Of a stretch of DNA of 64,000 bases, positions 1 through 11,680 are shown piece after piece. Each line of letters opens with the position of its first letter. Position 1 is the stretch's first letter. The translations under genes and the position numbers were made by a program. Below the pieces are notes generated by a model. The model made no database searches, was not told the DNA's origin, and saw only the letters and a program-made list of their open reading frames with translations. Origin of the DNA: Serilophus lunatus (lineage: Eukaryota > Chordata > Aves > Passeriformes > Eurylaimidae); the NCBI GenBank assembly GCA_013399895.1, contig VXBA01001334.1:540811-604810 (forward strand), written 5' to 3'.

Positions 1-302
1 CCTGCAACACTTGAGTAATTCTTCAGAAATCAAAGATAAATCTTGGTTTTACACTGGGGTTTTTTTGACTCAATGATTGAATACCATTAGCATGACAATA
101 CTTTTTTTTCTTAATTCTACAGAAAGCCTCCAACCACAGATACAGAATCTGAAACATGAGATGGAACCCAAATAATTTAAAACTCTCAGCAAGTCAGAAC
201 TTCTATTCCAGATTCATACCAGATTCTTATAAAATAGAAATAGGACCAAGCAGAAGTTTCTCTTTACTCCTCACTGAAACATAAATAGACAGCCAAAATG
301 TA
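1..302. other. Unique AT-rich DNA, nothing recognised
   Basis: This stretch lies upstream of the first CR1 fragment. It has short T runs but no open frame, repeat family or RNA-like fold that I can identify. It is most likely neutral intergenic or intronic DNA. Confidence 0.6.
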
Positions 303-530
303 GGTTGGAAAATTCCTCTCTGATCATTGAGTCCAACTGTTCAAATCTCCGACCAATGTGTTCACTACTAAATCATACTCCAAGTGCCACATTCACATGA
401 ATTTTGAGCAATTCCAAGCATAGTAACTCCACCACTGCCCTGCACAGCCTGTTCCAATGCCTGACTACCTTTTTAGTGACGTATTTTTTTTCCTAATATC
501 TAATCTTAACCTCCACTGGTTCAACTTGAG
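303..530 (-). mobile_element. CR1 LINE fragment, 3' region, inverted
   Basis: On the + strand this reads as the reverse complement of a CR1 3' end. It runs through the segment beginning near 303 (ggttggaaaa), the core equivalent to the usual 'cctgttccaatgcctgac' block near 448-465, and the 'tcctaatatctaatcttaacctcc' block near 491-515. The terminal octamer repeats are missing, and the copy has drifted far from a young CR1. It is noncoding and dead. The family call rests on remembered avian CR1 consensus features; the subfamily is not determined. Confidence 0.85.
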
Positions 531-3494
531 TGTATTTCCTTATATACTGTCTCTTGTTTCTTGGAAGAAGAGCTGGGAATCATCTTGAATCAACGTAGAA
601 GCTTACAGCAGCATCCTAATGCTGGAATCTACAGAGATAGAATAAATCCGTTGTATGAAAAAGAAGAAACATTGCCTCAACTGATACAAGGGAAGAAAGG
701 AGTGGATCTAAATTTCTTATAATTATTCAATACATTTTTGAAAGGCAGTTTCATCTGATGCAGGATTGGGCAGGTGTGTGGAAATGAATTTTTAAAAATG
801 GATTTCTCTTAGTTAGGGGAAGGATTTTCTATCCAAGCCTGGAACATAATTTTAATATTGTAAGTGATTGTAACTGCCTTGTATCTCTCAATGGCTGAGA
901 TGAATATGAAAAGTTGATATTCAGTTATTATTTGCGTTCTTAACAGTGTAGCCTTGTCTAGCAAGTGTGAGACTGTTCTTTCTAAATTTAAAATTATTTT
1001 AGTAATTTCACTGGAAGAATATTATGAAAAATTTTATGAAAATTCTAAGACAGTAAGGACAGTATGAGTTTCATCCTTCTCACACACAGCATCATGAGTC
1101 CAGCCTGTCATCAGCTAAACAAAATTAATTGTTTTGTTTATAAATATTGAAAGAAGAATCCTGCATTTGTATGCATGATCTTCAACCACTAGTGGTTCAT
1201 TTCAATAAAGGCAAATGATAACTCTCTTCTGTACCACATGCAAATCCAGAAAGTGCTGTACAAACTCAACAAATAGAAATGAAGATTGAACAGAGCTTAT
1301 GCCTTTGCCCTGCGCTGAAAACAACCATAACCTCAAATAAAACTGCAGCTTGTAACCCATTTGAAATGTTATTCAGTTAAGCTCTATTTATTACCATCAA
1401 AAATAGCACACACAGGGACAGCCAAAACAGTCCCGTTTCACAAAGCGCAACCAGGATCAGCTGACTGGAACTCACACTTATGTTCATTGAAGGGCCGTAT
1501 TCTCATTTTGTGCTCCTTGTTCCTATTTAGAGTTAATGGTAAATGCCTTTTCCTTATCAACTGTCAAATTGTCAGAACACACTTTGTATGTTTGAAGCTG
1601 GAGGATTCAGAGGGTGTTGGAGGAAGGGGGAGGACCATCTGCTTTGTTGACAGAAGTTTACTCCCAATATTTTATACTGAGTAATTATTCAAGGTCCCTT
1701 GTACTTTGTGTCTCCCAGAGAGGAGGTATTAAAAATGCCCACTATTAAATGCTTTTCACATAGAAAGCAGGATTTTATGACCCTGTAACTGCAGGATCAG
1801 TGGTTTTACACTCTTTAGCCTCTGCAATAATGTGTGGCTGGTTCCCCCATGCAAGCCATGCTGTGGTTAGTGTTGATTCAGTAAACAACATTTTGTTTCA
1901 TCTCCACGGATATTAGGTCTATAGAGGACAGATTGCATTTGCTGATAGTGCCTCATGGTCTTAAAGCACACTTGACTAATTCTAGCTATCATTTGTTGTT
2001 GTATTTTAAGCAAGGGCAGAAATTTTTAAAGAGAGATAAAGTAGAAGAAGGAATAGCAAGGAAGAGAAGTGAATTGATGCCAAGAGAAGAGAACTTTACA
2101 ACGATTAGATGAGGGAAAAAGCTGCCCCAAACTGTGCTTGAGCAATTGCATAAGGGCAACACTTTAAAAAATTAAAAGCAACAACACATAGTCAAGTACC
2201 CTGTTCACCAGTGGATACTATTTAATTTCTCTTGTATTTATTGGAAAGCGTAAGATTTTAGTATTTCCCTTTTGCCATTCTTTATATCTAGAGTTTAAAT
2301 TCATTGTTTTTACAACATCTGAACATGTTGTTTTCCCTCCATTGGACTAACACTTAGTACCTGATATCACATCCTTTGTTTGACTAATCATGTTAGGAAG
2401 TTTATCTAAGAGATAGAGGTGAGAAGTAAAATTGCCTTAAATTACAAAGCTGCTTGTGAGAACAAAGGACTGACCTCAGTCAGAAGGTACTGACTGCAGG
2501 GATCCCTTTCAGGGCTGTGTTTTCTTTGATTATTCCATTCAGGAGAGACCTCCATAGGAAAAAAGAGCATGTGGCAAATTCTGGTCTTAACCTTGTTGCC
2601 TATTTAAGCGTAATGACTGCATTCAGGAAAATAGGTTATTAGTCTCTTCTCACTGTTGACAAGGAAGACAGACAGAGCAAAGTAGAAATGTCATGAGCCC
2701 GTCCTAATCACCAAAGGGGCACTCCTGAAGCATGTCAATGGGATCCCCAGTAATTCCTTAGACAGTATCAGATCTTGAGGAATTCACTGACTTTAGGTCT
2801 TTGTAGTATCATCAGAATTTATAACTAATCTTTCCATAAGATTTATACAGAAAGACCAACTTATAGTAGGGCAACAGCTCATTTCTGAATAAACAGCTTG
2901 GCAGACTATGACAAAGATAGGTTTTCCATCCTCCCACCGTCTATTTGCTTGCAGAAGAATTACTTAGTAAGGTATGTCGGTATTTATTACCAAGACCCAG
3001 CCTTAAGGTGGAGTTACTGTTTTGACCACTTTTTTATTCTTGAGATGTGTGCTATGTACAGTTACTCTCTCCTAGACAAGTTTTCCCCAAATTTGGATTC
3101 ATAGGTGACTCTTTAGAAACCTCAATACCTCACTACTGCTTGAAGTTTACTGGGGTCTTCTCAGAAGTCATCCACCAGCACCACATTCCGGTCCCTTCCT
3201 AACCAGATTTAGTTTTAGGGGGTTTATTGGTGTTGGTTTTTTTTGTTTGAATTTTATTTTTTTTTTTTAAATTCTTTCAGCAAACTCTGGTCAGCTTCCA
3301 ATCATCAAAGATTCGCTTTTTTGGTGACTATCTCTTAATTTATAAAATTATGTCTTTATCATTCTCTTTGTTTTTTTGGTCTTTTTTTTTGCAACACTTT
3401 GTCAAATCCTCATCCTTTTTGAAAAAAAATAGAAAGATCTGATTCCTGAAGTTGCACCATCTGATTGTTTGAATCTACACCTATCTGAATAAAA
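531..3494. other. Unique DNA with T/G-rich stretch, no gene seen
   Basis: This is about 3 kb of AT-rich sequence. The longest open frame (1361-1684, 107 codons) has no recognisable domain, looks like ordinary noncoding translation and is flanked by stops. A possible old SINE lies at 2405-2480 and is listed separately. From about 3214 to 3270 and again at 3368-3390 the sequence becomes T-rich with G interruptions. No promoter, CpG island or splice-bounded exon was seen. Confidence 0.55.
2405..2480 (-). mobile_element. Possible old MIR/CORE-SINE fragment, inverted
   Basis: The order of blocks (gagaagtaaaattgcctt, then attacaaagctgcttgtgag, then gactgacctcag) resembles the reverse complement of the MIR core, which reads roughly as 'gaggttaagtgacttgcccaaggtcacacagc' in mammalian copies. 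The match is weak and short. Chance similarity remains possible. Confidence 0.35.
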
Positions 3495-4480
3495 GATCAT
3501 AGAATATTAAAGACCATCTAATCCCCAATCCCCCCTGCTATGAGCAGGAACCCTTCCCATTAGACCAGGTTGCTCGAGGTCTCATCCACCCTGGACTTAA
3601 CAGAGTTGAAGCACCCACAACCTCTTTGGACAAGCTGCTGCACTATCTCACTACACTCACAGTAAAGAACTTCTTCCTAATATCTGACCTATATTCCACC
3701 TCTTTCAATTTGTACCCATTATTCCTTGTCTTATTGCTACAGCTCCAGACAATGAGTGCCTCTCTGTCTTTCCTGCAGGCCCCCTTCATGTACTAGAACC
3801 TGCTATGAGATGTTCACACAACCTTCTCTTCTCTGGGCTGAAAAGCCCCAGCTGTCTTAGCCTGTCTTCTTAGGGGAAGTGGCCCAGTCCTCTTACCAAC
3901 TTTGTGACCCTCATCTGGACTTACTCCAACATTTCCATTTTCTCCTTATCTTGGGGACACCAGAACTGTACTTAGTGCTCCAGACAGGGTTTCACTCACA
4001 ACAGCAGAGAGTAGAGATGTCCTTGGACCTGCTAGCCTTGTTCCTTTGGATGCAGCCCAGGATACGTTTGGCTTCCTGGGCTGCAACTGCACACTAATAA
4101 TGGAGATCACCCATCACTCCAAGTCCTTCTCTGCAGGGTAGCTGTCAATTACTTCTCCACTCAACCTGTAGGTGTGACTGAGATTGCCACGGTCCAGGTG
4201 CAGGACCTTGCATTTCACTTTGTTGAAGTTCATGGGGTTCACAGACCTACCTCTCCAGCCTGCCGAGGTCTCTCTGGATGGTCTATGCCTTCCCTCCAAA
4301 GTGGATCTGCACCACATGGTCTGGTGCCATCAGTGAACTTGCCGAGGGTGCCCTCGATCCCACAGTCCATGTCACCCACAAAGGTGTAGAGTAGTAACAA
4401 TCCCAGTACCGACCCATGAGGTACACCACTCACTGGTCTCCATGTGGAAAATGAGTCATTGATCACAACTTTTTTCATGG
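3495..4480 (-). mobile_element. CR1 LINE, 5'-truncated copy of about 985 bp, inverted
   Basis: The + strand begins at the CR1 tail (gatcatagaat at 3495) and runs back through the 3' UTR blocks: 'agaccaggttgctcgaggtc' near 3562, 'aacttcttcctaatatctga' near 3669, and 'tgcagcccaggatacg' near 4051. It then enters the ORF2 coding region as far as the RT core. It is the longest CR1 copy in the window and is 5'-truncated, as is normal for this family. Frameshifts and a damaged catalytic box show that it is inactive. Confidence 0.95.
4114..4478 (-). pseudogene. CR1 ORF2 reverse-transcriptase fragment, broken
   Basis: On the minus strand one frame (4478 down to about 4300) keeps the RT block SGVPHGSVLG, followed by IEGTLGKFTDGTR. 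In CR1 polymerases the second block contains the catalytic F-A-D-D box; here the second aspartate position reads as glycine (FTDG). A frameshift near 4300-4320 moves the homologous reading to another frame, which continues as FNKVKCKVLHL and then SYPAEKDL, both standard CR1 ORF2 blocks downstream of the active site. The product would be an RNA-templated DNA polymerase used for target-primed insertion. This copy cannot make one, because it is truncated, frameshifted and mutated at the active site. Confidence 0.9.
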
Positions 4481-5259
4481 TTAACTTAGATTTTCTAAGT
4501 TAATTATTGTTCAGTGTTTCAGTCAGAGAAAGACTTGCACGTCTTCTGACAACAGATGGCTGTCCATTTAAATATATTCAGTGACACACACATTCAGAAC
4601 AGCCATCAGAATTTTGCACATCCTGTTCACACACATTATCTGCATTGTCATAAGAAAAAAAAAAAAAGAAAACAAATAAATAAAGAAGATGGAATAGAAA
4701 CATTAGAAATACTAATTACCACAGTTGAGATGTCTTTCATGTCCAACTTATGCGAGCTCAGTTTTAACCCTGTTTGATGGAAGTAATGTCTCTCAGTACA
4801 CCTGTCTTTCTATCTATTTACATAAATATATACATAAAACCAGTCTCACTCACAAGCTTCCCACAACGGTAGTCTGCTATATTTTTTCCTCACATTCTCA
4901 CACACTCCCCTCCCCTCTCCACCCCTACCAACTAACTCCTGCTGGGGAGATGCGCCAGCCAACTCCCTTGATGTGTCCTGCCCTAGAGATGGCAGCCAGA
5001 TGGCCTGACATCTGCAGCAAGAAGAGCTGGCAGGTCGCCCTGAAATCTCCCACTCAAGGGAGCTGTTGTTATGTACTGAAGTCCTTATCCCTAGAAAGGC
5101 TTCTTTGAATAAAATATATAATACATGATAAAATGCAATAAATCCTAAAGAAAAGGAAAGCAAACAGTATTTTGAGACAGATTACCACATCCTCAGAAGC
5201 AACTTTTCCCCATGGGCAGTATTTGCTATGGAAGCCCACCAAGTTTGTCGTCATTCAGT

Positions 5260-5307
5260 ACTTAAACACAGTATGTGCCATATACTTAAACACACTATGT
5301 GCCATAA
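5260..5307. repeat. 24-bp tandem duplication
   Basis: Two adjacent near-identical 24-bp units start at 5260 and 5284 (acttaaacacagtatgtgcc and acttaaacacactatgtgcc), with one mismatch in the part shown. This looks like a simple replication-slippage duplication with no visible function. Confidence 0.85.
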
Positions 5308-7204
5308 CACATACTATGAATTGAATTTTTTTTTAACATCCATTAGAGGAGGCCATGGTACATATAAATGGTAGAACAGAAGTGCAACAATTCAAAGAGG
5401 AAAAATTACAACTTTACGTATGTTGTGTCACTGCTCACAGTCATGAGTTAAGTACATTGCACTACTTTCTGAGTATGCATTTTGAGAACTTTATGAGAAT
5501 TCAAATACCTTTCAAACAGAACCTACTTTGCACTCAATTTGTACAAAGTTATGTAGAGAAACAGGCTGACAGAGTTCTGAGAGAGAAAACAATTGAGGGA
5601 AATAGTGTTAGTAGTGTAATACACCTATTAAATAGCATTTTCCCCCTAAAGCTACAAGGAATGTTGGAACTTCAAACTTCACATTGTGCAGGTTTCAAAG
5701 TGCAGTAACCATAAGGGAAAGGTGGAATCACCTTGGTTCCCCTAGAACCATCTTTGTTTTTCTTTCCATTGAGTCTCAGAGTGCTAATTTTTATATATTA
5801 TATGGACTCTGAGAGCATTTTCTTGTTGGAAGTTTAAATAAAACAAAGTGGGAAAAGGTACCTGATACACTGATTTATTTTTGATGAACAGTTAGAGGAT
5901 TTGAACAATAAAATAACAAGAAAAAGAGGGATGGAGGAAGAAGGAAATATAGACGAAACAGCTCTTAACATATTTCAGTATCAGTATGAATTTCCCATCT
6001 CAGACCCTTTGTGGAAGCTCTAAATGTATGTATAAATATGCAAAGCTCAAACCTGAGTTCCGAAGGACCTCTTTATTTTAGAAGAAAATCAAAATGCTCT
6101 CTATGCACCCATTCTCAACCTAGAGTTTCCTATAGGTGAAAACCAAATTCAAGGTTAATTTTTTTGCAAGAGGGCAAGGCACCTTTTGTTTAATTCAAGG
6201 ATAAGCAACAAGCAATATCTGGTGAGAGGTAAAAAAGAAAAAACAAAACCCAAACCACAACCAACATAAATCACTCAAACCAATCCACAGGTCAAATATG
6301 TTACATGCATATTTGTCACCTTTTTGTTCTCTAAAGCAATATCCACAAACTTGTTAGTGTTTTCCCATATAGACAGCTAGGCAATAGACTCTAGCTATTT
6401 TACACAGCTACTGGTAACATCTCTTGCCCAGAAGGCAGTGACAGACAGAGAGAGAGCAAAGAAATAACTTTCACAGTTTTTGTGTTTTCCCAGCTATCAA
6501 TCACATTCCCTCTGACATTGCCTCATTTATGGATTATTGCAAAAACACCGAAACAATGTGCAATGATAATGTTGTAAAGCTACAGGAATGAAATTGGTAG
6601 GAGTAACCCATTTCTCACTGTGTTCCCAAGCACCTCTCCACTTCGAATCCCCAGCATTGTTTAAGCTTCAGTTCTATATAAAAAAGCTAATCAAATGACA
6701 CTCAGGAAAATTGACTTGGGTTTTCAATCTAGTTTCAGATCTCTATTGTACTTATTTCAAATAGCATTTGTTATTCTCTGCATATCCTTAGGAACATGCC
6801 CTGTCAAGAAATGCCATACAACTTCAAACCATGTTTTTTCCCACCTCTATAACTTTTTATGTATTCCCTTTTTACATTTTATTACAGCATAACATCTAAA
6901 AATGAAATAAAGATTATAGGCAACGCTTCAGGACTTGTAGATCTATGGCTTGCCCTGAATATCAAGCATTGTTGATAGGAACTTGCTGCTATACCACTAT
7001 AAATTGCCCAAATCTCCCCACTGACCATCACTGTAATTATTTCTGTTTGGAAATGAAAGATTTGATCGGCAGAGTGATTTTTCTTTTCTTTATATTTCCC
7101 ACTCCCTTTCTTGGCTATCTTTCCCCCATTCACCTGAACTGTGCATTTTCTTTTGATAGGGGATTTGAAGATTAAATCTGTATTTATTTACCATAGCTAT
7201 CTCT

Positions 7205-7310
7205 AAAAGTAAAAGAAAACAGCAGATTGCAGGGAGAAGAAAAGAAAAAGAAATTAGGGGGAAATATGAAGGAGGAAGGAAAGAAAGCATGGGGAGAGAA
7301 AAAGCACAGT
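7205..7310. repeat. GA-rich low-complexity tract
   Basis: The + strand is strongly purine-biased with only scattered pyrimidines (runs such as gaaaagaaaaagaaa and aggaggaaggaaagaaag). No fixed repeat unit is present. Open frames through it give lysine- and glutamate-rich or leucine/phenylalanine/serine-rich translations and should not be read as proteins. Confidence 0.7.
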
Positions 7311-8879
7311 ACACTTCTTACAGCTACTAATTTAACAGGGATTTTTTTTTCTTGAAGTGTAACAAATGAAGTAAAACAGAGGAAGTCAGTCCTTTTGCAT
7401 CCAACCGTTAACAGTATTGGTAGGACAGCTACTGAAGTTTAAAATACACTTCCTTACAACTCTTCATTACACAAATGTGTCAGGATATGAACAATAGGTC
7501 AAATTTAGTGGCAACAAAAGCCATGTTGAAGGAGTAAGTTATGATTTAAATCCAAACAAATCAAAAAAGACAAGTCCACACACCAGTAAAGAATAATCAG
7601 GAAACAGGAAGAAGAGCAGACTGAAGGTAAAATTCAAGGGAATTCAAGGGAAAATTCAAGGGGGTTTGTGTACGAACCAGTTTCAACACCAAGGTCAACA
7701 AGAGAGTCACACTAAATGGGAGTAATTTCTTTGTGTCAAAGAAAAATGTCAGGAAGAAAAACTTGAGTTTGTTATTGTTTTATTTTCCTTTAAACTTTGG
7801 ACCGAGGCTCAAGTCTTGTGCAGCCTCCATTTCCAAGACTGCTATTGATTTTTTTAGGAGGCAGAGAAGTGGCCTCTTTGCTGAGACCTAGCTTTTTTTC
7901 CCGAGTAGAGAGGAAGAATAATGTTCCTTTTGTCCTCATTTTGTTACAGAACATCTACCCTAAGCAATGTGGTATGGTGCAGTAAGTAGATGTGCATCAC
8001 TGAAAGATTACACGAGTGAAAAGAGTGATATGGTGCTACCCAGAAATGCAATTTGGAGCTTAAAAAAAAATAATAAAAAAAAAGGGATACTAACTGAGCA
8101 TTATGCCACTGTGCTAAGATTGCTAAAAAGCCTTTAAACCATCACACTGATGAGTCTAACCTGCTTCTTAATATAGGGTTTTTTGCTTCTCTGGGAGATC
8201 TTCATATGGATTTCTATTTCTCCACATTGTTTGAAGTTGACTCAAAGCTGAGAATAATCTTGACAAGCACAATAAAAGGTTATTTTTTATTGATATGCCA
8301 CTTTTTTAAACTATTCTGCTTAAAAATTCGTGTCAAGAAGGTTTTTAATAGAAATGTGCCAAACACCTCTTAAATAGTGACAAACTGGGACTTTCACTGA
8401 CTCACAAACAATATGAATTCTTTACTGTTGTAAGGTATCTTGATACACACACAAAGAGGTACTTAATTTCACTAATAAAAAGCCTCATTTCTTTGTATCA
8501 TTAGTTATTAAATGGCAGAGAATTCAAAAATCAGTCAAACAAAATATTAGGAGAATATTTGAACAGTTACACAAGTTTCTCTAAGTTATGAGTAATTATA
8601 AATATTTATATCTTTACATACTATTAATTTATTGAGAAACCACATATTCATTATACAAGCAGATGAATCAAACATAGAATATATATACACACATAATTTA
8701 AGTAAATGGACTTCAAACAAGGATTTACATAAGACCTGGTAGAAATATATATATATGACCTGTTTTTCATGTATCTACCTTTTGTCTGGAGGTAATGTTT
8801 GGGTTTTACCTATTTTTTTTGGTACAGTCATCCCCAAATCTTCAAAGAAAATCACTAAGATTTGTTCAAAGACCTTCAT

Positions 8880-9335
8880 GGAAAAGAAAGATATTGAGAT
8901 GCTCAAACATGTCCAGAGAAGGGCAATGAGGATAGTGAAGGGGCTGGAGAACAAGACCCAGGAGGAGTGACTGAGGGAGTTGGCATTGTTTAGCCTGGAG
9001 AAGAGGAGGCTCTAGGGTGGCCTTATTGCACTCTACAACTCTCTTCTCCCAGGAAAACACTGACAGAGCAAGAGGCTGCAGTCTCAAGCTGTGCCAGGGA
9101 AGTTTAGGCTGGATATTAGGAAAACAAATTCACAAGAGAGAGTGACTGGCCATTGGAGTGGGCTGCCCAGGGAGGTTGTGGAGTCACCATCCCTGGAAAT
9201 ATTTCAAAAGAGACTGGATGAAGCTCTTAGTGCCATGGTTTAGTGGATGAGGGGGTGTTAGGTCATAGGTTAGACTTGATGATCTCAAAGGTCTTTTCCA
9301 ACCTGGTCAATTCTGTAATTCTGTGATTCTGTGAT
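8880..9335 (+). mobile_element. CR1 LINE 3' end with octamer tail
   Basis: This is a + strand CR1 copy. It starts in the C-terminal part of ORF2, passes the 3' UTR blocks 'ggctggatattagga' near 9108 and 'gggctgcccagggaggtt' near 9159, and then 'ggtcttttccaacctgg' near 9290. It ends in attctgt(a/g) octamer-like repeats at about 9309-9335, the diagnostic CR1 terminus. The coding part is interrupted by stops. It is 5'-truncated and inactive but among the better-preserved copies here. Confidence 0.95.
8887..9040 (+). pseudogene. CR1 ORF2 C-terminal remnant with stops
   Basis: Reading from 8887 gives KDIEMLKHVQRRAMRIVKGL, matching the CR1 ORF2 C-terminal block in which a D-x-x-x-L-x-x-V-Q-R-R-A run is usual. 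A TGA at 8968-8970 interrupts it. The same frame then resumes as LRELALFSLEKRRL before a TAG at 9013-9015. Both stops fall inside a recognisable family alignment, so they are decay of one copy and not gene ends. Confidence 0.85.
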
Positions 9336-11088
9336 GTTGATGTGATATTCAACCAGTATAAAGCAAGAATACATGTGAATATATATATAAGTATGTTTAT
9401 TCGAGCGCCCTGTGGCTCTCACTGTTTTAGGGTAAGCACCTGCCCGTAATTCAACAACATAAATTTTATTAGTTGTACAAAGGCAGCTGCATTCAACAGC
9501 AAATTACTTAAAAGTCAGGAAAAAAACCACTGTACTAAGGTTTTGCTGAGCAAAGTCTCTGTGGCAGGATAGTCGTGATCCTTTCTTGGCTTTTTTTTAG
9601 TATTATCATATCTTATGAACTTTTATGGTATGACTGCGTTTTATGCAATTTTGTTTCTTTTCCATTTTGCCTTCACAATCTCATGCTATTATCTTTATAG
9701 ACTTTATATAGAGTGCAATTTTACAGTCAACATATGTCAAGGCAGGACCATTGCACTGATGGAAGAGACATCCAGGTTCTGCAGTTCTTCACATTTTTAC
9801 CTCGTTCCTTCTACTGGCACTAACAAAGGTGAAGCTTCTCAGTGAAACAGTTGTACCCATTGATCTGATGAAAGAGTAATCAGTTTCTCTTAGGAGCTGG
9901 TTTGGATCAGATCAAAAGTCACCAAGTTAAGAATAAGTGAAGTTGCAAAAAATGAGGCAAGGTTTGTCATGTCTTCACCAATAACAAGATAGAGAACAAC
10001 CTAAACTTACCTTGAGATTTCTTCTCAGTTCCACTTTCTTCCTTTCTGTGTTTAATATCAGTGTAGGCATATTGGTGCACCAAATCTTATCCCTTAGTAC
10101 AGGTTCTGTTCTCCCTTCATATTAGGATAATTTTTTCTTCTTCTATTGCTTATTTAAAGAAATAAGCTTCTCAAACACTTTTTTTTTTTCGTAATATATT
10201 GTTTTTGAATTCTCTGAATTTATTGAAATATTCATTTCTGAAGCCTTATTTATGAATTCTTTTATTTTCTATTCCTCCTTCTTAACTATCATGAGCTTTA
10301 TCTTTTTGTGGTGCCATTTGTCTTCTAGATTGTTAATCGGTTCCTCATTTTGGATGAGATGATTCAATTAAGTGCCTCTGCAAAGAAATGAATTATTCTC
10401 AGCACGTTTGTGGGATGGTCCAAGTTTCATTCCACCAGCAAAGGCAGCTTGTTACGAGTGCACACGAATGTCTATTATAGAAACCAGTTGAGGTTGAGGT
10501 TTATCTCCCCGAAAATGTTTTTAATTTGGCTATGCGTGGCTCAATAAACCACCCAATGATTCTTTCTTACTCCGTACTGAGAAAAAGGCACTTTCAGATT
10601 GAAGTGCAAGTTCAGGTACAGTTCCTCCTTGAAGTACCTGTTTTTCTATTAGATTCTGAAGGGATTGTGACTGAATGACTCAGATGTTTAGCTTTTAGAC
10701 ATCTACAGTTAGATAAAGTGAATCCTGTTACCGATGAATTAAAATATTTCAAAAATATAGTGAAATCAATTCTGAATTTAAAATCCCCATTTTAATCTCC
10801 TAAAAGCTATGGATTTCATAATTAAATTTAAGAAACTATAAATATTCTATTTAATCCTACTGAAAGAAAAAATTGGAATGAATACAAAGAAGTTACACAT
10901 GAAATAATTCACCTTGTTTCCTTAGTAACATCTTGAAAGTGTGTTCCATCAGATCATATTACTAAGGAGCTGTGTTCCCTTGAACCCACCATATAGCATG
11001 ATGCTGAAATGATATCTGTGTGATGAATTTTGTTCTCATATTAATTTAAAAAATTTAGTTATTTCTCTTTCATTTACACTATCAGCTC
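9336..11088. other. Unique DNA with CpG-retaining patch
   Basis: No gene or transposon is recognised. Between 10338 and 10574 there are seven CpG dinucleotides in otherwise CpG-poor DNA, which could mark a conserved regulatory element (see findings). A consensus-like donor motif on the minus strand near 10006-10016 (AAG then GTAAGT) has no paired acceptor or coding frame that I can support. Confidence 0.45.
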
Positions 11089-11107
11089 TTTTTTTTTTTT
11101 TTTTCTT

Positions 11108-11157
<50 letters not shown>
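11089..11157. repeat. Long poly-T tract (48 uninterrupted T)
   Basis: There are 69 bases of T with two C interruptions (11105 and 11109). The last 48 (11110-11157) are uninterrupted. It is the longest homopolymer in the window. It may be a retroposon A-tail on the minus strand or an expanded mononucleotide repeat. The sequence just to its right did not match a SINE or processed transcript that I know. Exact length is prone to sequencing error. Confidence 0.9.
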
Positions 11158-11158
11158 C

Positions 11159-11680
11159 TCCTTTGTCTCTTGATCTCTAAAGACAGGCAGGTAAGTCTTA
11201 ATTCTCCTTTCATCCTCTCTCTCTCCTGATGTTACTACAAATTATGCCAAATTATTGGAACATGTGATTCACTTTCGCCTTCAACTTTATCCTCAGATGG
11301 CCAGTGAAGTTTTGTTTATGTTCTGCTTTCAGAATAGCTGAAAGAGGCAAAGCCATGGAGTGTGCAGTAGTCACTACATACGGTCATGCTCTTACTACTG
11401 TTGTTCATCAAACATGTAAACTGTCTTAAACACATCATCTCATCTCACTCATCTTACTTAGGACACTGCCAGATCTTAGTAGGTTAAATCAAAATTACTG
11501 TAGTTTAAACCTATTGAGAATCTGCATGACAGTCTTTTTATTGAGAAATGAGGCTGTGATTTAGGAACATTTTAGATAACAAAGTTTTTTGTTGTCAAGT
11601 CCTGAAGAAACACTAAACTGAGCATATTAAAATATTTGGTGCTGACCTGGGCTTCACTGGAACTCCAAGCTGTCATTTAG
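11159..11680. other. Unique DNA with strong splice-donor-like motif
   Basis: It holds a pyrimidine-rich stretch immediately followed by gacaggcag and gtaagt (junction at 11190/11191). The rest is unremarkable AT-rich DNA without open frames of note. Confidence 0.45.

Larger units (their letters stand above)
4481..8879. other. Unique DNA, short tandem repeats, no gene seen
   Basis: This 4.4-kb stretch holds an A run (4651-4665), a locally GC-richer patch (about 4871-5065), a 24-bp duplication (5260-5307), an A/C-rich tract (about 6228-6275), a GA-rich tract (about 7205-7310), three near-copies of aattcaaggg (about 7626-7662) and a short AT repeat (8744-8755). The longer open frames (4725-5108, 127 codons; 5355-5708, 117 codons) show no domain, no supporting splice signals and no family resemblance. 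I regard them as chance. Confidence 0.5.

Noticed and set aside
10006..10016. Minus-strand splice donor-like AAG/GTAAGT
   Set aside because: No matching acceptor with a pyrimidine tract or coding frame found upstream on that strand.
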